Part shown: positions 33,820-40,871 of the stretch, one piece after another
How the letters are laid out: each line of letters begins with the position of its first letter
How positions within the stretch are numbered: position 1 is the first letter of the stretch
Origin: Actinomycetota bacterium
GTDB taxonomy: Bacteria; Actinomycetota; JAHEXW01
Assembly (NCBI GenBank): GCA_025355855.1
Contig: JANXYU010000014.1
Location: 1-40,871, forward strand
DNA: 40,871 nucleotides
Reading direction: 5' to 3'
Notes under the pieces: model-generated
Database searches by the model: none
The model's input: the letters and a program-made list of their open reading frames with translations, nothing else
Told to the model about the DNA's origin: nothing
Position numbers and translations under genes: made by a program

Positions 33820-34641
33820 ATGAAAATCGGATATCTAGGGCCCCAGGGGACGTTCGCGGAAGAAGCGGGTTTGGGCGCCTTTAACTTTAAAGAAGCCGAC
33901 TTGATGCCGTTTTCGAGTGTCGCCGAGGTCATTGCAGCTGTCGAGGAGGGTTCGATCTCGGACGGCATTGTGCCTATCGAGAATTCGATCGAGGGTTCTT
34001 TTAACGTGACCCTGGACATGCTGGCCTTCGAAACCAATGTTTTCATTGAGCGCGAAGTCATTGTACCGATCAAGCAGAATCTGCTGGCCAAGCCCGGTGT
34101 TAAGCTGGCCGACGTCACCGCCGTCGTTTCCCAACCGCACGCGATCGCGCAATGCCGCCAGTTTCTGGCGGCGAATCTGCCTAATGCAACGATGGAAGCG
34201 GCCAACAGCACGGCAGAGGCAGCCAAAATCGTATCTGAAGAGGACGGACAGCGGGCGGCCATCGGGACCACCCTGGCAGCCAAGCTATACGGTCTGGATG
34301 TCTTGGCAGAGGATATTGAGGACTATAAGCAAAACCAGACGCGATTCGTGATGCTAGGCAAGAACAAGGTGGCGCGAACGGGCAACGATAAAACGACGAT
34401 CGTTATAATGCCGCATGAGGATCGTCCGGGGATATTGCTGCAGATTCTGCAGGAGTTCGCCTTCCGCTTCATCAATCTATCAAAGATCGAGTCCAGGCCG
34501 AGCAAGCGGGCGTTAGGCGAGTATATATTCTTCGTCGACATGGACGGGCATATCGAGGATAAGGTCATCGCCGACGCGTTTAAGTGTCTCGGATGCCGGT
34601 TCACTGACGTAAAGTTCCTCGGTTCATACCCGAAGGCCTAA
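33820..34641 (+). CDS. pheA: Prephenate dehydratase with ACT domain
   Basis: A 273-residue monofunctional prephenate dehydratase, which makes phenylpyruvate in phenylalanine biosynthesis. The catalytic domain (1-180) contains [13 protein letters not shown] and [10 protein letters not shown] and ends with NQTRFVMLG, the TRF motif needed for activity. The ACT domain (about 190-265) has the phenylalanine-sensing ESRP motif ([17 protein letters not shown]), so feedback inhibition is expected. No chorismate mutase domain is fused. It sits 2 nt after the DUF4446 gene and 35 nt before serS. Confidence 0.96.
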   Translation: MKIGYLGPQGTFAEEAGLGAFNFKEADLMPFSSVAEVIAAVEEGSISDGIVPIENSIEGSFNVTLDMLAFETNVFIEREVIVPIKQNLLAKPGVKLADVTAVVSQPHAIAQCRQFLAANLPNATMEAANSTAEAAKIVSEEDGQRAAIGTTLAAKLYGLDVLAEDIEDYKQNQTRFVMLGKNKVARTGNDKTTIVIMPHEDRPGILLQILQEFAFRFINLSKIESRPSKRALGEYIFFVDMDGHIEDKVIADAFKCLGCRFTDVKFLGSYPKA

Positions 34642-34677
34642 GATTACGAAGAGTACGAGGATTACAAGGAGTACAAG
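34642..34677 (+). repeat. Solo 9-bp repeat array supplying the serS ribosome-binding site
   Basis: Four units in exact 9-nt phase: GATTACGAA, GAGTACGAG, GATTACAAG, GAGTACAAG. The AAGGAG spanning the third and fourth units (34665-34671 region) is a Shine-Dalgarno placed 5-6 nt before the serS GTG. No inverted partner is found nearby, unlike the other two copies. Confidence 0.75.
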
Positions 34678-35960
34678 TGCTTGATATTAAACTGGTTCGC
34701 GAAAACGCCGATCTAGTTAAAGCTTCATTGAAGGCGCGCCGGGCCGACCCGAAGGTAGTGGCCAAGGTCGACGAGTTGGTTGCCTTGGACCAGCGGCGCC
34801 GCGCGATGCTGGTCGAAGCCGAGGAACTGCGCGCGTCTCGTAACAAGGTAAACGACGACATCAGCGCGCTTAAAAAGTCAGGCCAGTCCGCCGACGCCGC
34901 CCTGGCGGGCATGAAAAACGTTTCCAACCGCATCAAGGAATACGATGACCAATTGCGAGGCATCGAGACCGCCAGCCGCGAGATTCTGTTAGATATTCCG
35001 AACATTTCGCACGAGTCCGTACCGGACGGCGATACGCCGGAGGATAATATCGAGCTCCGACGTTGGGGACAAGAACCCGCGTTCGGCTTTGAACCAAAAC
35101 CGCATTGGGAGATCGGGGAGGCCCTCGACATCCTTGATTTTGAGCGGGGCGTCAAACTGGCTGGGGGCAGGTTTGTCCTACTGAAAGGGTTGGGCGCGCG
35201 GCTCGAAAGGGCCCTTATCGATTTCATGCTCGATCTGCACACGACTGAGCACGGCTATACGGAAATCTGGCCGCCGCTGCTGGTTAATACCGAAACAATG
35301 ACGGGGACGGGGCAACTGCCGAAATTTGCCGAAGACTTGTACCGGTGCGCTGACGACGATCTCTGGCTGATACCTACCGCCGAGGTACCGGTCACGAACA
35401 TCCACCGAGATGAAATCCTAATGGACGACGAGCTGACCAAGAAATACGTTTGTTATACGCCGTGTTTTAGGCGCGAAGCCGGTTCGTACGGCAAAGACGT
35501 GCGCGGGGTTATCCGCCAGCATCAGTTCAACAAAGTGGAACTGGTAAAATTCGCCCGGCCGGAAAACAGCTGGGACGAACTTGAACAACTGACCGCCGAT
35601 GCCGAAGAGGTCTTGCAGCTTCTTGGTTTATACTATCGCGTCATTACGCTGTGCTCGGGTGACCTGGGTTTTTCGGCCGCCAAGACTTATGATATCGAGG
35701 GCTGGATACCGAGCTCGGGTGGCTTTACGGAGATCTCTTCTTGTAGCAATTTCACCGATTTTCAAGCCCGGCGGATCAATGTTCGATTCCGTCGTGACCC
35801 GAAATCCAAACCTGAGTTGGCGCATACACTGAACGGCTCGGGAGTAGCGATAGGCCGGACATTGGCGGCCATCATCGAACAATATCAGCAGGCTGACGGG
35901 ACGGTGCGGGTGCCGGAAAAATTAGTGCCTTACATGGGCGGAATCACCGTGCTAAAATAG
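34677..35960 (+). CDS. serS: Seryl-tRNA synthetase
   Basis: A 427-residue class II synthetase that charges tRNA-Ser. It begins [18 protein letters not shown], the standard N-terminus, so the GTG at 34677 is the start. The long N-terminal coiled-coil (about 30-105) binds the tRNA. The class II core has PTAEVPVTN (the TxE loop), motif 2 with [12 protein letters not shown], and motif 3 [13 protein letters not shown] near the C-terminus. It is followed by the small ORF unit and by a tRNA-Ser gene. No T-box is visible upstream. Confidence 0.97.
   Translation: MLDIKLVRENADLVKASLKARRADPKVVAKVDELVALDQRRRAMLVEAEELRASRNKVNDDISALKKSGQSADAALAGMKNVSNRIKEYDDQLRGIETASREILLDIPNISHESVPDGDTPEDNIELRRWGQEPAFGFEPKPHWEIGEALDILDFERGVKLAGGRFVLLKGLGARLERALIDFMLDLHTTEHGYTEIWPPLLVNTETMTGTGQLPKFAEDLYRCADDDLWLIPTAEVPVTNIHRDEILMDDELTKKYVCYTPCFRREAGSYGKDVRGVIRQHQFNKVELVKFARPENSWDELEQLTADAEEVLQLLGLYYRVITLCSGDLGFSAAKTYDIEGWIPSSGGFTEISSCSNFTDFQARRINVRFRRDPKSKPELAHTLNGSGVAIGRTLAAIIEQYQQADGTVRVPEKLVPYMGGITVLK
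35930..35958 (+). promoter_or_regulatory. Predicted promoter at the end of serS
   Basis: TTACAT at 35930-35935, a 17-nt spacer and an extended -10 TGC-TAAAAT (35950-35958) lie within the last codons of serS and would start RNA near 35965. Confidence 0.5.
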
Positions 35961-35990
35961 TCTAGTAAGAGCAGAAGGGAGGTGTCTTTT

Positions 35991-36047
35991 ATGCCAAGGT
36001 TCACCATTCCGAGAGTAGCGCACTGCGATAAGGGCTGTCTAAGCTAG
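35991..36047 (+). CDS. Candidate 18-residue cysteine-containing peptide (MPRFTIPRVAHCDKGCLS)
   Basis: An 18-codon ORF, ATG at 35991 to TAG at 36045-36047, with a strong Shine-Dalgarno AGGGAGGTG ending 7 nt before the ATG. The peptide has two Cys in C-x3-C (residues 12 and 16) and is basic in its first half. It lies in a unit of its own: promoter at 35930-35958, a hairpin TGAGCA/TGCTCA after the stop (36051-36073) and a terminator at 36092. I know no family. Alternatives are a leader peptide or a small RNA whose ORF is fortuitous. Confidence 0.4.
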   Translation: MPRFTIPRVAHCDKGCLS

Positions 36048-36091
36048 TCCTGAGCATGACGCAAAACTGCTCATCAGCCTAAAAATCTTAA

Positions 36092-36120
36092 GGGCCGCGC
36101 TTTAGGGCGCGGTCCTTTTT
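36092..36120 (+). terminator. Rho-independent terminator
   Basis: A 9-bp stem GGGCCGCGC/GCGCGGTCC (one G-T pair) with a 6-nt loop, followed by TTTTT and preceded by AAAAATCTTA. It closes the small unit after serS. Confidence 0.85.
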
Positions 36121-36121
36121 A

Positions 36122-36130
36122 TGTTAAAAT
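36122..36130 (+). promoter_or_regulatory. Extended -10 element of the tRNA-Arg/tRNA-Ser unit
   Basis: TGT-TAAAAT directly after the terminator and 14 nt before the tRNA-Arg gene. Confidence 0.45.
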
Positions 36131-36144
36131 CTTTATTCATGCGC

Positions 36145-36220
36145 GCGCCCGTAGCTCAATGGATAGAGCGCCGGACTACGAATCCGTAGGTTGGAGGTTC
36201 GACTCCTCTCGGGCGCGCCA
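36145..36220 (+). tRNA. tRNA-Arg (anticodon ACG)
   Basis: Acceptor GCGCCCG/CGGGCGC, D arm GCTC/GAGC and loop CTACGAA with anticodon ACG. The anticodon stem has a likely weak outer pair (27-43). The 3' CCA is encoded at 36218-36220. Confidence 0.95.
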
Positions 36221-36231
36221 GTTCCTCACTC

Positions 36232-36323
36232 GGAGGGGTCGCATAGTGGCCGAGTGCACCCGCCTGCTAAGCGGGTAAGGGTAGTGATATCCTTCGAGGG
36301 TTCGAATCCCTCCCCCTCCGCCA
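36232..36323 (+). tRNA. tRNA-Ser (anticodon GCT)
   Basis: A class II tRNA: acceptor GGAGGGG/CCCCTCC, anticodon arm CCCGC-CTGCTAA-GCGGG (anticodon GCT), a long variable arm and TTCGAATCC. The 3' CCA is encoded at 36321-36323. It lies 11 nt after tRNA-Arg, probably on one transcript. Confidence 0.96.
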
Positions 36324-36384
36324 TCCTTCGCCGTGGACTCGGCCTGATGACGCTACGGATGGCAGGCCACCTTGTAAATACATG

Positions 36385-36414
36385 TTGACCAAAACCCCTG
36401 TTCTAAGGTAATAT
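36385..36414 (+). promoter_or_regulatory. Predicted promoter of the surface-protein array
   Basis: TTGACC at 36385-36390 and TAATAT at 36409-36414 are 18 nt apart. The leader then carries GGAGG at 36461-36465 before the ATG at 36472. Confidence 0.6.
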
Positions 36415-36471
36415 TCTTCCAGTATTTGTTACAGCTTTTGGAGCGTAATTTCACACCAGCGGAGGATACAT

Positions 36472-38223
36472 ATGTCACGAGCTTTAAAAATAATTATGGT
36501 TACCATTCTTGCGGTCAGCTTGGTGCTAGCCGGACCGGCTTCTGCACTAGCCAGACCCGATATACCAACGGTCGATCCCCCAATGATCTTCACCGCCCAT
36601 GATTTGACGGCCGAGTTGAGCGCGGCTGTCGGGTCGTCTGTTGTTGAGGTTACCGCCATCAGCAGCCCAATCGGTGACTTGACGTTGATTGCCGGTTTGA
36701 ATAGCGGCGGACACGTTGTTATCGCCTCCTGGGACGGCACTAAGTTCCGTGATTGGACTGCCTTGTTCAACAGATACATCGGCACGGACTGGACTCGGAT
36801 CAACGCGATTGCGTACTTTAACAGGGATTATTTTGTTGGCGGGACCAGGCTGGTCGATACCCACCCGGTCGCATCCATCGCTTACCTTTGCGGTTTGTGC
36901 TACGGAGATGGTGGAGGCGATGATGAGAAGCTTTGCAGCGACTCGACGTTGGCGTCTCATACGGCGGTTACGGATATGTCGTATGACGGTGACACACAGA
37001 ACCTTGCCGTCACTGTAGCCGGGTCGAATGCCTTCCTGATCTCTACCGGGATGAATAACTGGGGAAATGCCTATAACGCTACGTTTGCCGTCGTGACCGA
37101 TCCGGCGATGGCCGGCGCGAAGGCTCCTATTGGTCTTTACGGCAATGAATTCTCGAGTATTAAAGTCACCAGCCTAAAAGAAACGGAGACCGCGAACGTA
37201 TCGGATCAGGCTGACCAGGTGAAAGCTTTGGTTGATTTTCCGTATTGGACGTTTAGCACCAGCGCCGGCAACGTATTGGCCTACGGGTGCGATAGCGGGG
37301 TAAACGTCGCTGGACAGACGATGACCACAATAGCCGATACCACTAACATCCTGGCACTAGATTATGACTGGATGAACAGCGCCTGGATGATCGGTGCCAA
37401 AGGCGCTGGCGGGACTATGAAGTTGTTTAAGGACACGCACGTTCCGAATGTCTCAGCGGTCAATATCACGAGGGCGACGACCGAGATTCCTTTCCCGGCG
37501 ACCGTCACCGAAAAAGCGGATGCTGATTTTGCCGGGTATTACTACATAGTGGGCGGCACAGGAGATACCGGGCATCTTTATAAGTACAATCAGGTCTATA
37601 CCGAAATGATTGATTTGGACTATCTGATCCATGGGATGAGCAGTGTCAACATTGTCAAGCAAGACAACGGAGCGTCGCAGGACTTCGGCCCGTTTAACGG
37701 GTTCGGAACATCATATGCTCTCGTCGGCGGGGCTGGGAATACGGCACTGGTGCGAATCACACAAGAAGCCGTTTACAACCAAGACCCGATTCTCTCGGGA
37801 GCGGGCGCAACGGTCGATTGCTCGGGCGGAGGCGCCTCAGTGTGCATTCCGGCGGGCGCTGTGAACACGGACTATGGAGTAATTGTCGAGAAGGTCGCGG
37901 CCGGTACTCCTGGCGTTCCTGGCGGATTGAGCTTGCTCGGCAATTCTTACGAATTCAAGTGCTTTGACACCAATGGAGCACCCATCACCTCGTTCAATCA
38001 ACCGGTCACCATCACAATCAGCTACGATCCCGCCGCGTTGAACGGCATGAGCGAAGACAGCCTTATCATCTACTACTTCGACACGGCCGACAGTACCTGG
38101 AAAGCGGTCACACCTTGCGTGGTCGACAAGGTAAATCACACGGTGACCATCACCGTTAGCCACTTCACCCAGTTTGGCATCCTGGGAGCGACCGCGACGG
38201 CGCTGCCGTTCACGGGGCGTTAG
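36472..38223 (+). CDS. Secreted beta-rich surface protein, paralogue 1, with LPFTG at C-terminus
   Basis: A 583-residue secreted protein. A signal peptide (about 1-28, VLAGPASALA) is followed by a beta-rich region (30-425) with repeated short motifs resembling a propeller, such as GNVLAYGCDSGVNV. A C-terminal module (about 440-575) has VCIPAGAV (ZU5-like), a Cys in EFKCFD, and a SDSTWKAVTPCVVD hairpin. It ends in ATALPFTGR. LPFTG is a sortase-type motif, but the stop comes one residue later; the -1 frame continues ALAISAALVVFGIHFY. It may be a sortase substrate broken by, or rescued by, a frameshift. It leads a tandem array of paralogues. Confidence 0.85.
   Translation: MSRALKIIMVTILAVSLVLAGPASALARPDIPTVDPPMIFTAHDLTAELSAAVGSSVVEVTAISSPIGDLTLIAGLNSGGHVVIASWDGTKFRDWTALFNRYIGTDWTRINAIAYFNRDYFVGGTRLVDTHPVASIAYLCGLCYGDGGGDDEKLCSDSTLASHTAVTDMSYDGDTQNLAVTVAGSNAFLISTGMNNWGNAYNATFAVVTDPAMAGAKAPIGLYGNEFSSIKVTSLKETETANVSDQADQVKALVDFPYWTFSTSAGNVLAYGCDSGVNVAGQTMTTIADTTNILALDYDWMNSAWMIGAKGAGGTMKLFKDTHVPNVSAVNITRATTEIPFPATVTEKADADFAGYYYIVGGTGDTGHLYKYNQVYTEMIDLDYLIHGMSSVNIVKQDNGASQDFGPFNGFGTSYALVGGAGNTALVRITQEAVYNQDPILSGAGATVDCSGGGASVCIPAGAVNTDYGVIVEKVAAGTPGVPGGLSLLGNSYEFKCFDTNGAPITSFNQPVTITISYDPAALNGMSEDSLIIYYFDTADSTWKAVTPCVVDKVNHTVTITVSHFTQFGILGATATALPFTGR
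37999..38132 (+). repeat. 134-bp exact direct repeat, copy 1
   Basis: Identical at every base to 39731-39864, within the C-terminal module of paralogue 1, while flanking sequence has many synonymous differences. Suggests recent gene conversion or purifying recombination. Confidence 0.9.
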
Positions 38224-38275
38224 CGATCAGCGCAGCTTTAGTTGTGTTCGGTATTCACTTTTATTAGGGGGTCAT

Positions 38276-39955
38276 GTGTTGAAGATAACAAAGTTAATCT
38301 TGGTTGCTGTGCTTGCGCTAAGTATGGCTTTAGCTGGCCCGCTGACAGCTTTCGCGCGACCCGATCCGTCGGCGATTGACACGCCTGTCTTCCTGCACCC
38401 TCTGGACCTCACAGAGCAGCTGCAAATGGCCGCGAGCGATTCCGGGTACAACGGTGCCCGGGAAGTGACGGCGCTGGCGGTTTGTCCGGGAGCTTTCTAC
38501 TTTATCGCTGCTGTGGACAACGACGGCAAACCTTTTATCATGGAATCCAACGGGTCTGATGTGACAGATTTCTTCCCGGCGACTATAGCCGACGGACTAA
38601 CTCATATTAACGATATGGCTGTTGTTTTCACTGGTGACAGCGGACCCTATGTCGGCTCCGAATTGTTGAATACCAATACGCCCGCATTGGCAATCGTCGG
38701 GGACAAAGCAGGGGTAGCCACGATGCGGATCGTTGACATCAATTTAAACTCGATCGATATTGACTTGAGCGCTTCTGGTATTACCAGCGCGACATCAGTC
38801 GCCGGCCTGTGGTTCCAACCCGGGTTACCGATTGGCATGACATTGGGCGACTCGGGTTTCGCCATGCTTGATTGGAGTGACGGCTTGACTGTTTCTGATA
38901 CGGCACCGATGAATACAGCCGCCAATGACGTTGAGGGCTGGATGTATGGATTTATCACAGGTACCCATGACGGCAATATTCTAGCCACCGGGCTGGGCGG
39001 CGAACAGTCATACCCCTTACCGTCGGGCGCGGGCGACGTGCAATCCGTGGGTTACGATTTCGCCGATAGAAACGATTCTTTATTGGCCGCGACAATTGGC
39101 GATTCCGGACTGGCCAGATTGTTCTCAATGACAGATCCGTCCGCTATTACGGAAGCGAATCTGCCGCAAACCATGACCGCGAACGCGAAAGTGAGTTCCG
39201 GCATGGACGCTGTTTTGATGGGCGGCACCGGCGGCGGCGCGGCTCATCTGTACCGCTGGAGGCCCGCCGCGGGCGAATTCATCAACTCTGATTACATGCT
39301 GAGCGGGATGAGCGCGCTTAGTGATATTTACTGCCACTACGGAACCATTGCTCTCCAAGACGAGAAGCTACGGCCGTTGACCGATGCCTTGACGAATGCT
39401 TTTGCCGGCGTCAAGTCGCAAGGAGCGATACCGGCTGGCGATCCCATGTGGATGATCGGCGGTTCCGGAACTACGACACTCGTAACAGTATACTCAGCTT
39501 TGTTGAGTGACTTAACCCCGGTGACCGCCGGCGAAGGAACTACGGCAACTTGCGATGCGGGCGGCGCATCCGTTGACATTCCGGCTGGCGCGGTGACTTC
39601 CGACTACACAGTCAGCGTCGAAAAGGTCGCTTCCGGCACCCCGGCGGTTCCGGGCGGCTTAAGTCTTCTGGGCGCCTCCTACGAATTCAACTGCTATGAC
39701 ACGAACGGCACACCGATCACAACGTTCAGCCAACCGGTCACCATCACAATCAGCTACGATCCCGCCGCGTTGAACGGCATGAGCGAAGACAGCCTTATCA
39801 TCTACTACTTCGACACGGCCGACAGTACCTGGAAAGCGGTCACACCTTGCGTGGTCGACAAGGTCAACCACACCGTGACCATAACCGTGAATCACTTCAC
39901 CCAATTTGGCATCCTGGGCGCGACCGCCACGGCGCTGCCGAATGCCGGAGCCTAA
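38276..39955 (+). CDS. Secreted beta-rich surface protein, paralogue 2, ending LPNAG
   Basis: A 559-residue protein starting at GTG (38276; the TTG at 38279 is an alternative) after AGGGGG at 38266-38271. A signal peptide (about 1-27, ALAGPLTAFA) is followed by a beta-rich region with a conserved 'SDSGYNGAREVTAL' start and a GNILATGLGGEQSYP repeat, then a C-terminal module with SVDIPAGAV and DSTWKAVTPC, highly similar to paralogue 1. It ends ATALPNAGA-stop; the LPNAG occupies the position of LPFTG in paralogue 1 and no hydrophobic tail follows in any frame. It would therefore be secreted but not obviously sortase-anchored. It starts 9 nt after the -1-frame stop of paralogue 1. Confidence 0.85.
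   Translation: MLKITKLILVAVLALSMALAGPLTAFARPDPSAIDTPVFLHPLDLTEQLQMAASDSGYNGAREVTALAVCPGAFYFIAAVDNDGKPFIMESNGSDVTDFFPATIADGLTHINDMAVVFTGDSGPYVGSELLNTNTPALAIVGDKAGVATMRIVDINLNSIDIDLSASGITSATSVAGLWFQPGLPIGMTLGDSGFAMLDWSDGLTVSDTAPMNTAANDVEGWMYGFITGTHDGNILATGLGGEQSYPLPSGAGDVQSVGYDFADRNDSLLAATIGDSGLARLFSMTDPSAITEANLPQTMTANAKVSSGMDAVLMGGTGGGAAHLYRWRPAAGEFINSDYMLSGMSALSDIYCHYGTIALQDEKLRPLTDALTNAFAGVKSQGAIPAGDPMWMIGGSGTTTLVTVYSALLSDLTPVTAGEGTTATCDAGGASVDIPAGAVTSDYTVSVEKVASGTPAVPGGLSLLGASYEFNCYDTNGTPITTFSQPVTITISYDPAALNGMSEDSLIIYYFDTADSTWKAVTPCVVDKVNHTVTITVNHFTQFGILGATATALPNAGA
39731..39864 (+). repeat. 134-bp exact direct repeat, copy 2
   Basis: Identical to 37999-38132 in paralogue 1; see that entry. 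Confidence 0.9.
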
Positions 39956-39979
39956 ACGCTCGATGAATCGGGAGATTTC

Positions 39980-40871
39980 GTGAAAAGGGTTGCCAGGGTT
40001 CTGGTTGTCGCCGCGTTGTCCCTCAACCTGATGTTGGCCGGTCCGATGTCGGCGATCGCTGTTACGCCGCCAACCGCGACGGGCGCGAATGTCACCCTGA
40101 CGGCGGTCGACTTAACGCAAGGGGCCGTTAACGCCGCGAATGACGCTGGATATAACGGAATACGCGAGGTCAAAAGTATAACCGGTTTTTTTGACCTGAT
40201 TCAGATCTTCTCGATTGTTGACAATGACGGCGCGAACGCGCTTTTTGTGACTAACGGGGTTTCGTTTGAGGAAGTGCCAGTCGTTGCGGATATGGATAGT
40301 GTCAATGATATCGTATTTATTATCACGCCCGGCGCGGGCAGCCCGTATGTTAAGCCTGTCGGACCTCTGACCCCGACCACCCCAGGTATCGCGATCATCG
40401 GCACGATCAATGGCGAGGCGGTAATAAGAATCGTCGATTTCGCTGACAACATACTTAATGTCCCGATACCCGGAGAAACGTCAGCAACATCAATCGCTTC
40501 CGATTTCTCGGGACAGCTCGGCGGTCCCGGGACTAATCCGTCTCCGCTTGCCGTGACATTGCCGACCGGATACGCGTCCTTTGATTGGACAGACGGGTTG
40601 AGCGTCGCTGACACCACGCCATTGAACGGCGCAGCGAATGTAGTTGAAAGCGCTTACGGCGGAATCATGGGCCCTGGCAGTTGGGCGTATATTACCGGCA
40701 GCCATGACGGCAGAGTCATTATGAATTCGTCATTCGCCGGCCAGGCCGATCAGTTAATATCTTCGGACATTCCGGAAGTGCAATCAGTGGCGGTTGATAT
40801 GATGAATAATGCCGTTTTGGTTACGGGAAAAGGAAACTCGGGACCCGCCAAAATGTTTGAAACGATAGGTG
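39980..40871 (+). CDS. Secreted surface protein, paralogue 3, 3' end outside window
   Basis: An open frame from the GTG at 39980 (after GGGAG) to the window edge, 297 codons with no stop. A signal peptide (LNLMLAGPMSAIA) is followed by a mature start very like the other two (NDAGYNGIREVKSI), and later segments match their repeats, such as YITGSHDGRVIMNSS and VQSVAVDMMNNAVLVTG. The C-terminal module and any sorting signal lie beyond the window. It makes a run of three paralogues in the same direction with short gaps, so the array may go on. Confidence 0.8.
   Translation, partial: MKRVARVLVVAALSLNLMLAGPMSAIAVTPPTATGANVTLTAVDLTQGAVNAANDAGYNGIREVKSITGFFDLIQIFSIVDNDGANALFVTNGVSFEEVPVVADMDSVNDIVFIITPGAGSPYVKPVGPLTPTTPGIAIIGTINGEAVIRIVDFADNILNVPIPGETSATSIASDFSGQLGGPGTNPSPLAVTLPTGYASFDWTDGLSVADTTPLNGAANVVESAYGGIMGPGSWAYITGSHDGRVIMNSSFAGQADQLISSDIPEVQSVAVDMMNNAVLVTGKGNSGPAKMFETIG

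Noticed and set aside
34642-34677. A T-box or attenuator before serS
   Set aside because: The 35-nt gap is filled by the 9-bp repeat and is too short for a T-box; no specifier or antiterminator is visible.
1-40871. CRISPR arrays, insertion sequences, prophage or plasmid modules
   Set aside because: No regularly spaced long direct repeats, transposase, integrase, terminase or replication protein motifs were found; the 9-bp arrays are far too short for CRISPR.

Overview
The window looks like a chromosomal segment of a deep-branching, anaerobic Actinomycetota (Coriobacteriia, Aquicultoria or Geothermincolia type). This placement is inferred from gene content, not from a search. The main support is the actinobacterial envelope-signalling operon at 21043-29362 (Ser/Thr kinase, FhaA, FhaB, PP2C phosphatase, SEDS polymerase, class B PBP, PASTA kinase), together with apparently leaderless genes, a NapC/NirT-type decaheme cytochrome and nickel-pincer cofactor genes. 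No phage, insertion sequence, CRISPR array or plasmid function is visible. Genes are packed tightly, often with ATGA overlaps.

Layout. 1-9097: a truncated GT-C membrane glycosyltransferase, a lipoprotein, a YgjP-type metalloprotease, a GGDEF/HD-GYP membrane protein, a small membrane protein, a decaheme cytochrome, a chagasin-like lipoprotein, a PAP2 phosphatase with an unknown membrane partner, and a permease split over two coupled genes. 9116-17481: an OmpR-type two-component system, a GT4 glycosyltransferase, an HD-GYP protein and a HEAT-repeat protein that appear to share the same N-terminal domain, endonuclease III, and a TPR protein. 17482-21028: an inverted array of 9-bp repeats, divergent RpiB-like and Rpe-like enzymes, an amidohydrolase, tRNA-Ala, and a TetR regulator with clear operators facing a broken DUF4386-like membrane gene.

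21043-29362 is the growth and division signalling operon. It is read leftwards and probably links muropeptide sensing (PASTA kinase), dephosphorylation (PP2C) and phosphothreonine reading (FHA proteins) to peptidoglycan synthesis (SEDS protein plus PBP). 29420-36323: tRNA-Leu, a CARDB-like surface protein, larE-larB-larC, a DUF4446 protein, pheA, serS, a tiny 18-codon ORF with its own promoter and terminator, and tRNA-Arg/tRNA-Ser. 36472 to the end: a tandem array of at least three paralogous secreted proteins. The first ends in a sortase-like LPFTG whose hydrophobic tail lies in the -1 frame.

Best leads for something new: (1) the LPFTG frameshift and the tandem surface-protein family, including a 134-bp identical tract shared by two members; (2) the 9-bp GAKTAYRAR intergenic repeat, in inverted pairs at two loci and as a solo array that supplies the serS ribosome-binding site; (3) the autonomous 18-codon transcription unit after serS; (4) the domain shared by the HD-GYP and HEAT proteins; (5) the divergent RpiB/Rpe pair. 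Many -10 elements fit an extended TGnTANAAT pattern, and some sit 6 nt before an ATG, implying leaderless mRNAs.
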